This document shows positions 32,220-33,924 of a stretch of 33,924 bases of DNA, one piece after another. Position 1 is the stretch's first letter, and each line of letters begins with the position of its first letter. This DNA comes from Hydrogenophaga sp. (GTDB taxonomy: Bacteria > Pseudomonadota > Gammaproteobacteria > Burkholderiales > Burkholderiaceae_C): NCBI GenBank assembly GCA_016790705.1, contig JAEUOT010000004.1, positions 1 to 33,924 on the forward strand, given 5' to 3'. Both the position numbers and the translations under genes were made by a program. Under the pieces are notes generated by a model. It ran no database searches, had not been told where the DNA came from, and saw nothing but the letters and a program-made list of their open reading frames with translations.

Positions 32220-32998
32220 GAGAGCCCCCACTCTCCGCCGCTGCGCGTGTCGCTGCCGCCCAAGGGGGCGGCGCTTGCAAGGGGCGGCCTCGCGCGGCGT
32301 TCATCGCCTGACCCGAACAGTTCCAGCAGGTCTGGCGCCGCCTCGGGTGTTGCAGAAAAACTCAGTTGCGCCTCCAGCCGTTCGAGGTGCTCGCGCATCA
32401 GGCGCGACGCCTCCTTGGCATCGCGCAGCCGGATGGCGGCGAGCAATGCTCGGTGTTCCAGGCAGCCGCAGGCGGTGGCGTCCTCGCGCGACTGCGCGTG
32501 CGGCGCGCTGTAGGCCATGAGGATGAGCGAGGTGCGCGAGACCAGTTCGCGCAGGATGCCGCCCAGGGTCTGGTGGCCGGCGTGTTCAGCGATCTGCAGG
32601 TGGAAGTCGCCCGAGAGACGGATCGCGCGGCGCATGTCGCCGGCCTTGCGCGCGGCCTCTTCGTCGCGGATGCAGGTCTTGAGCGCCTGGAGGTGGGCGG
32701 CGCTGGCGCGTGCGATGAAACGTTCGACCAGCAGCGGCTCGATCATGCGCCGCACCTCGAACACTTCGCGTGCTTCGGCCTCGCTGGGTTCGGCAATCGC
32801 CGCGCCGCGGTTGGGCGTGAGCGTGACCACCTTCTCGTTGGCCAGCCGCACCAGCACCGGCCGGATGCGCGTGCGCGAGACGCCGAAGGCCGCCGCCAGC
32901 CGGTCTTCCACCAGCTTGGTGCCGGGCGGCAGCTGGTGGTCGAGGATGGCCGACACCATGCGCTCGTAGATCGCCTGGTCGGTGGGCGCAGCCTTCAT
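32216..32998 (-). CDS. GntR-family regulator, FCD (FadR-type) subgroup
   Basis: A 260-residue regulator. The N-terminal winged helix (about 5-70) reads IYERMVSAILDHQLPPGTKLVEDRLAAAFGVSRTRIRPVLVRLANEKVVTLTPNRGAAI. The FCD effector domain (about 78-215) contains EVFEVRRMIEPLLVERFI and the histidine ligands seen as DFHLQIAEHAGH and LEHRALLAAI. The last 25 residues or so (RARPPLASAAPLGGSDTRSGGEWGLS) are encoded by the GC-rich repeat at 32222-32299 and look like an added tail. The start is ATG 32998 (MKAAPTDQ); the frame is open to 33034. Its stop overlaps the racemase GTG. It probably controls the racemase and transporter genes. Confidence 0.92.
   Translation of the reverse strand: MKAAPTDQAIYERMVSAILDHQLPPGTKLVEDRLAAAFGVSRTRIRPVLVRLANEKVVTLTPNRGAAIAEPSEAEAREVFEVRRMIEPLLVERFIARASAAHLQALKTCIRDEEAARKAGDMRRAIRLSGDFHLQIAEHAGHQTLGGILRELVSRTSLILMAYSAPHAQSREDATACGCLEHRALLAAIRLRDAKEASRLMREHLERLEAQLSFSATPEAAPDLLELFGSGDERRARPPLASAAPLGGSDTRSGGEWGLS
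32222..32299 (+). repeat. GC-rich repeat, copy 3, inside GntR coding end
   Basis: CCCCCACTCTCCGCCGCTGC, GTGTCGCTGCC, CCCAAGGGGGCGG and GGGGCGGCC repeat copy 1 almost exactly. Unlike the other copies, it lies inside a coding sequence, forming the 3' end of the GntR gene. Confidence 0.75.
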
Positions 32999-33066
32999 GC
33001 CGTGGGCTCCAAAGATGTTTCGTCCAGCACACACCGTGGAACGGGCTTGGCCCGGCCACTGGTGTG

Positions 33067-33112
33067 GTCCCCCCTCGTGAGGGGGGAAGACGCGAAGCGG
33101 CGCAGGGGGGTC
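33067..33112 (-). repeat. GC-rich intergenic repeat, copy 4
   Basis: Read on the minus strand it has CCCCCCTGCGCCGCTTCGCG, TCTTCCCCCC and AGGGGGGAC, the same plan as copies 1 to 3 but shorter and in the opposite orientation. It lies between the permease and the GntR gene and overlaps the permease stop by 2 bp. Confidence 0.65.
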
Positions 33113-33924
33113 ATTTCTTGTTCTTCTTCAGCCACATCGCCAGGCCCACCGTGATCCCCATCACCGCGAACGACACCACCGTGGTCACCGTGCCCAGCGC
33201 GTAGATGGCTGGCGTGGTGACGGTGGCCGTCAGGCCCTGCAGTTCCAGCGGCAGGGTGTTGACGTCGCCGATGGCCTGCGAGGTGCGGGCGATCTCGTCC
33301 CAGCTGAGGGTGAAGCCGAACATGCCGACGCCGACCACGGAAGGGCCGATGAGGGGCAGCACCACGTGGCGGAAGGTCTGCCAGGGCGTGGCGCCCAGGT
33401 CGCGTGCGGCCTCTTCGTAGGCCGGGTTGAAGCGGTTGAAGACCGCGAACATGATCAGCAGGCCGAAGGGCAGGGTCCAGGTCAGGTGCGCGCCCAGGGC
33501 CGAGGTGAACAGGCCCAGCGCTGTGCCGTACTCCTCCAGCGTGGTGGTCGCGCCCACGGCTTCGAGCAACCACTTGAGACCGCCATCGAGCAGGCGGAAC
33601 TGCAGGCCGATGCCCAGCGACACGATGATGGACGGCATGATCAGGCTGGCCACGGTCACGTAGAACAGCGCGTTGCCGCCCGAGAGCTTCTTGCGGAAGG
33701 CCAGGCCGGCCAGCACCGACAGCACGACGGTGAAGGCCATGACCACGGCACCGAGCATGAGCGAGCGGGTGAAGGCCGCGCCGATGTCCACCGTGCCCAG
33801 GCCTTCGGCCAGTTGGCGGAACCAGTGCAGCGAGGTGCCGCGCAGCGGGAACGTCAGGCCACCCTCTGGCCCCTGGAACGAGAGCACGAAGATCACGAAC
33901 ATCGGGCCGTACATGAACAGCACG
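33111..33924 (-). CDS. PotC-like ABC transporter permease (5' end cut by window)
   Basis: The visible 270 residues form a binding-protein-dependent transport permease of the spermidine/putrescine PotC group. There are about six hydrophobic helices, LFMYGPMFVIFVLSF near the N-terminus, AFTVVLSVLAGLAF, SLIMPSIIVSLGIGL, and the coupling motif EEAARDLGATPWQTFRHVVLPLIGPSVVG (EAA loop). It ends in the basic MWLKKNKK. The reading frame is still open at the right edge, so the start codon is probably beyond it and the listed length is partial. It should be the last transporter gene before the GntR-racemase pair. The substrate is unknown; polyamines or nitrogen-rich heterocycle derivatives are possible. 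Confidence 0.9.
   Translation of the reverse strand, partial: VLFMYGPMFVIFVLSFQGPEGGLTFPLRGTSLHWFRQLAEGLGTVDIGAAFTRSLMLGAVVMAFTVVLSVLAGLAFRKKLSGGNALFYVTVASLIMPSIIVSLGIGLQFRLLDGGLKWLLEAVGATTTLEEYGTALGLFTSALGAHLTWTLPFGLLIMFAVFNRFNPAYEEAARDLGATPWQTFRHVVLPLIGPSVVGVGMFGFTLSWDEIARTSQAIGDVNTLPLELQGLTATVTTPAIYALGTVTTVVSFAVMGITVGLAMWLKKNKK

Noticed and set aside
1-33924. CRISPR arrays and tRNA genes
   Set aside because: No regularly spaced direct repeats and no tRNA cloverleaf were seen on reading both strands.

Overview
The window looks like a chromosomal segment of a high-GC betaproteobacterium, most likely of the order Burkholderiales and family Comamonadaceae (Hydrogenophaga-like). This rests on gene content and order (an HIM-GF liv operon carrying an acyl-CoA synthetase, a Nudix-metallo-beta-lactamase fusion, a pyrC-DUF3025 pair), strong GC bias at third codon positions, and a GC-rich intergenic repeat of a type typical of that group. 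The species cannot be fixed from sequence alone.

Left part, 1 to about 4440: mobile and integron-derived DNA. It holds an IS110-group insertion sequence (transposase 405-1652, minus), one integron gene cassette (from 1976) encoding a coiled-coil lipoprotein, and an IS1111-group insertion sequence (about 2858-4336). The IS1111 element sits precisely inside the cassette's attC recombination site. Joining its two flanks restores an attC of about 120 nt (GCCTAAC at 2844 to GTTGAAC at 4436). The element's non-coding tail carries a close copy of its own target site, as expected if it encodes a guide (seeker/bridge) RNA. The cassette reads rightward, so attI and intI should lie to the left of the window; the array appears to end at 4436.

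4481-15941: a DUF1801/YdeI-type gene, then a six-gene minus-strand operon: livH-livM-livG-livF, a long-chain-type acyl-CoA synthetase and a livK-type binding protein, closed by a strong terminator. Diverging from livH is a plus-strand run: AtuA-family protein, a separate small AtuA C-terminal-like protein, a crotonase and a class I glutamine amidotransferase. Between the two units lies a near-perfect 50-nt palindrome (12006-12055). Together they suggest uptake and CoA-dependent breakdown of an organic acid, possibly branched-chain or terpenoid; the substrate is inference. A hotdog thioesterase (minus) follows.

15944-25514: an Atm1-type ABC exporter, a CoA-transferase with a divergent LysR regulator, a pyrC-DUF3025-glutamine synthetase-like operon, htpX with a candidate heat-shock promoter, and a glycine-zipper protein.

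25617-33924: a COG2509-type FAD protein divergent from a MATE exporter, the RNase P RNA gene rnpB, a small iron-permease-family protein that meets rnpB tail to tail, the Nudix-MBL fusion, and a minus-strand group made of a PotC-like permease (cut by the window edge), a GntR/FCD regulator and a hydantoin-racemase-like enzyme. Four copies of a GC-rich repeat lie in this half of the window; one of them supplies the C-terminus of the GntR protein.
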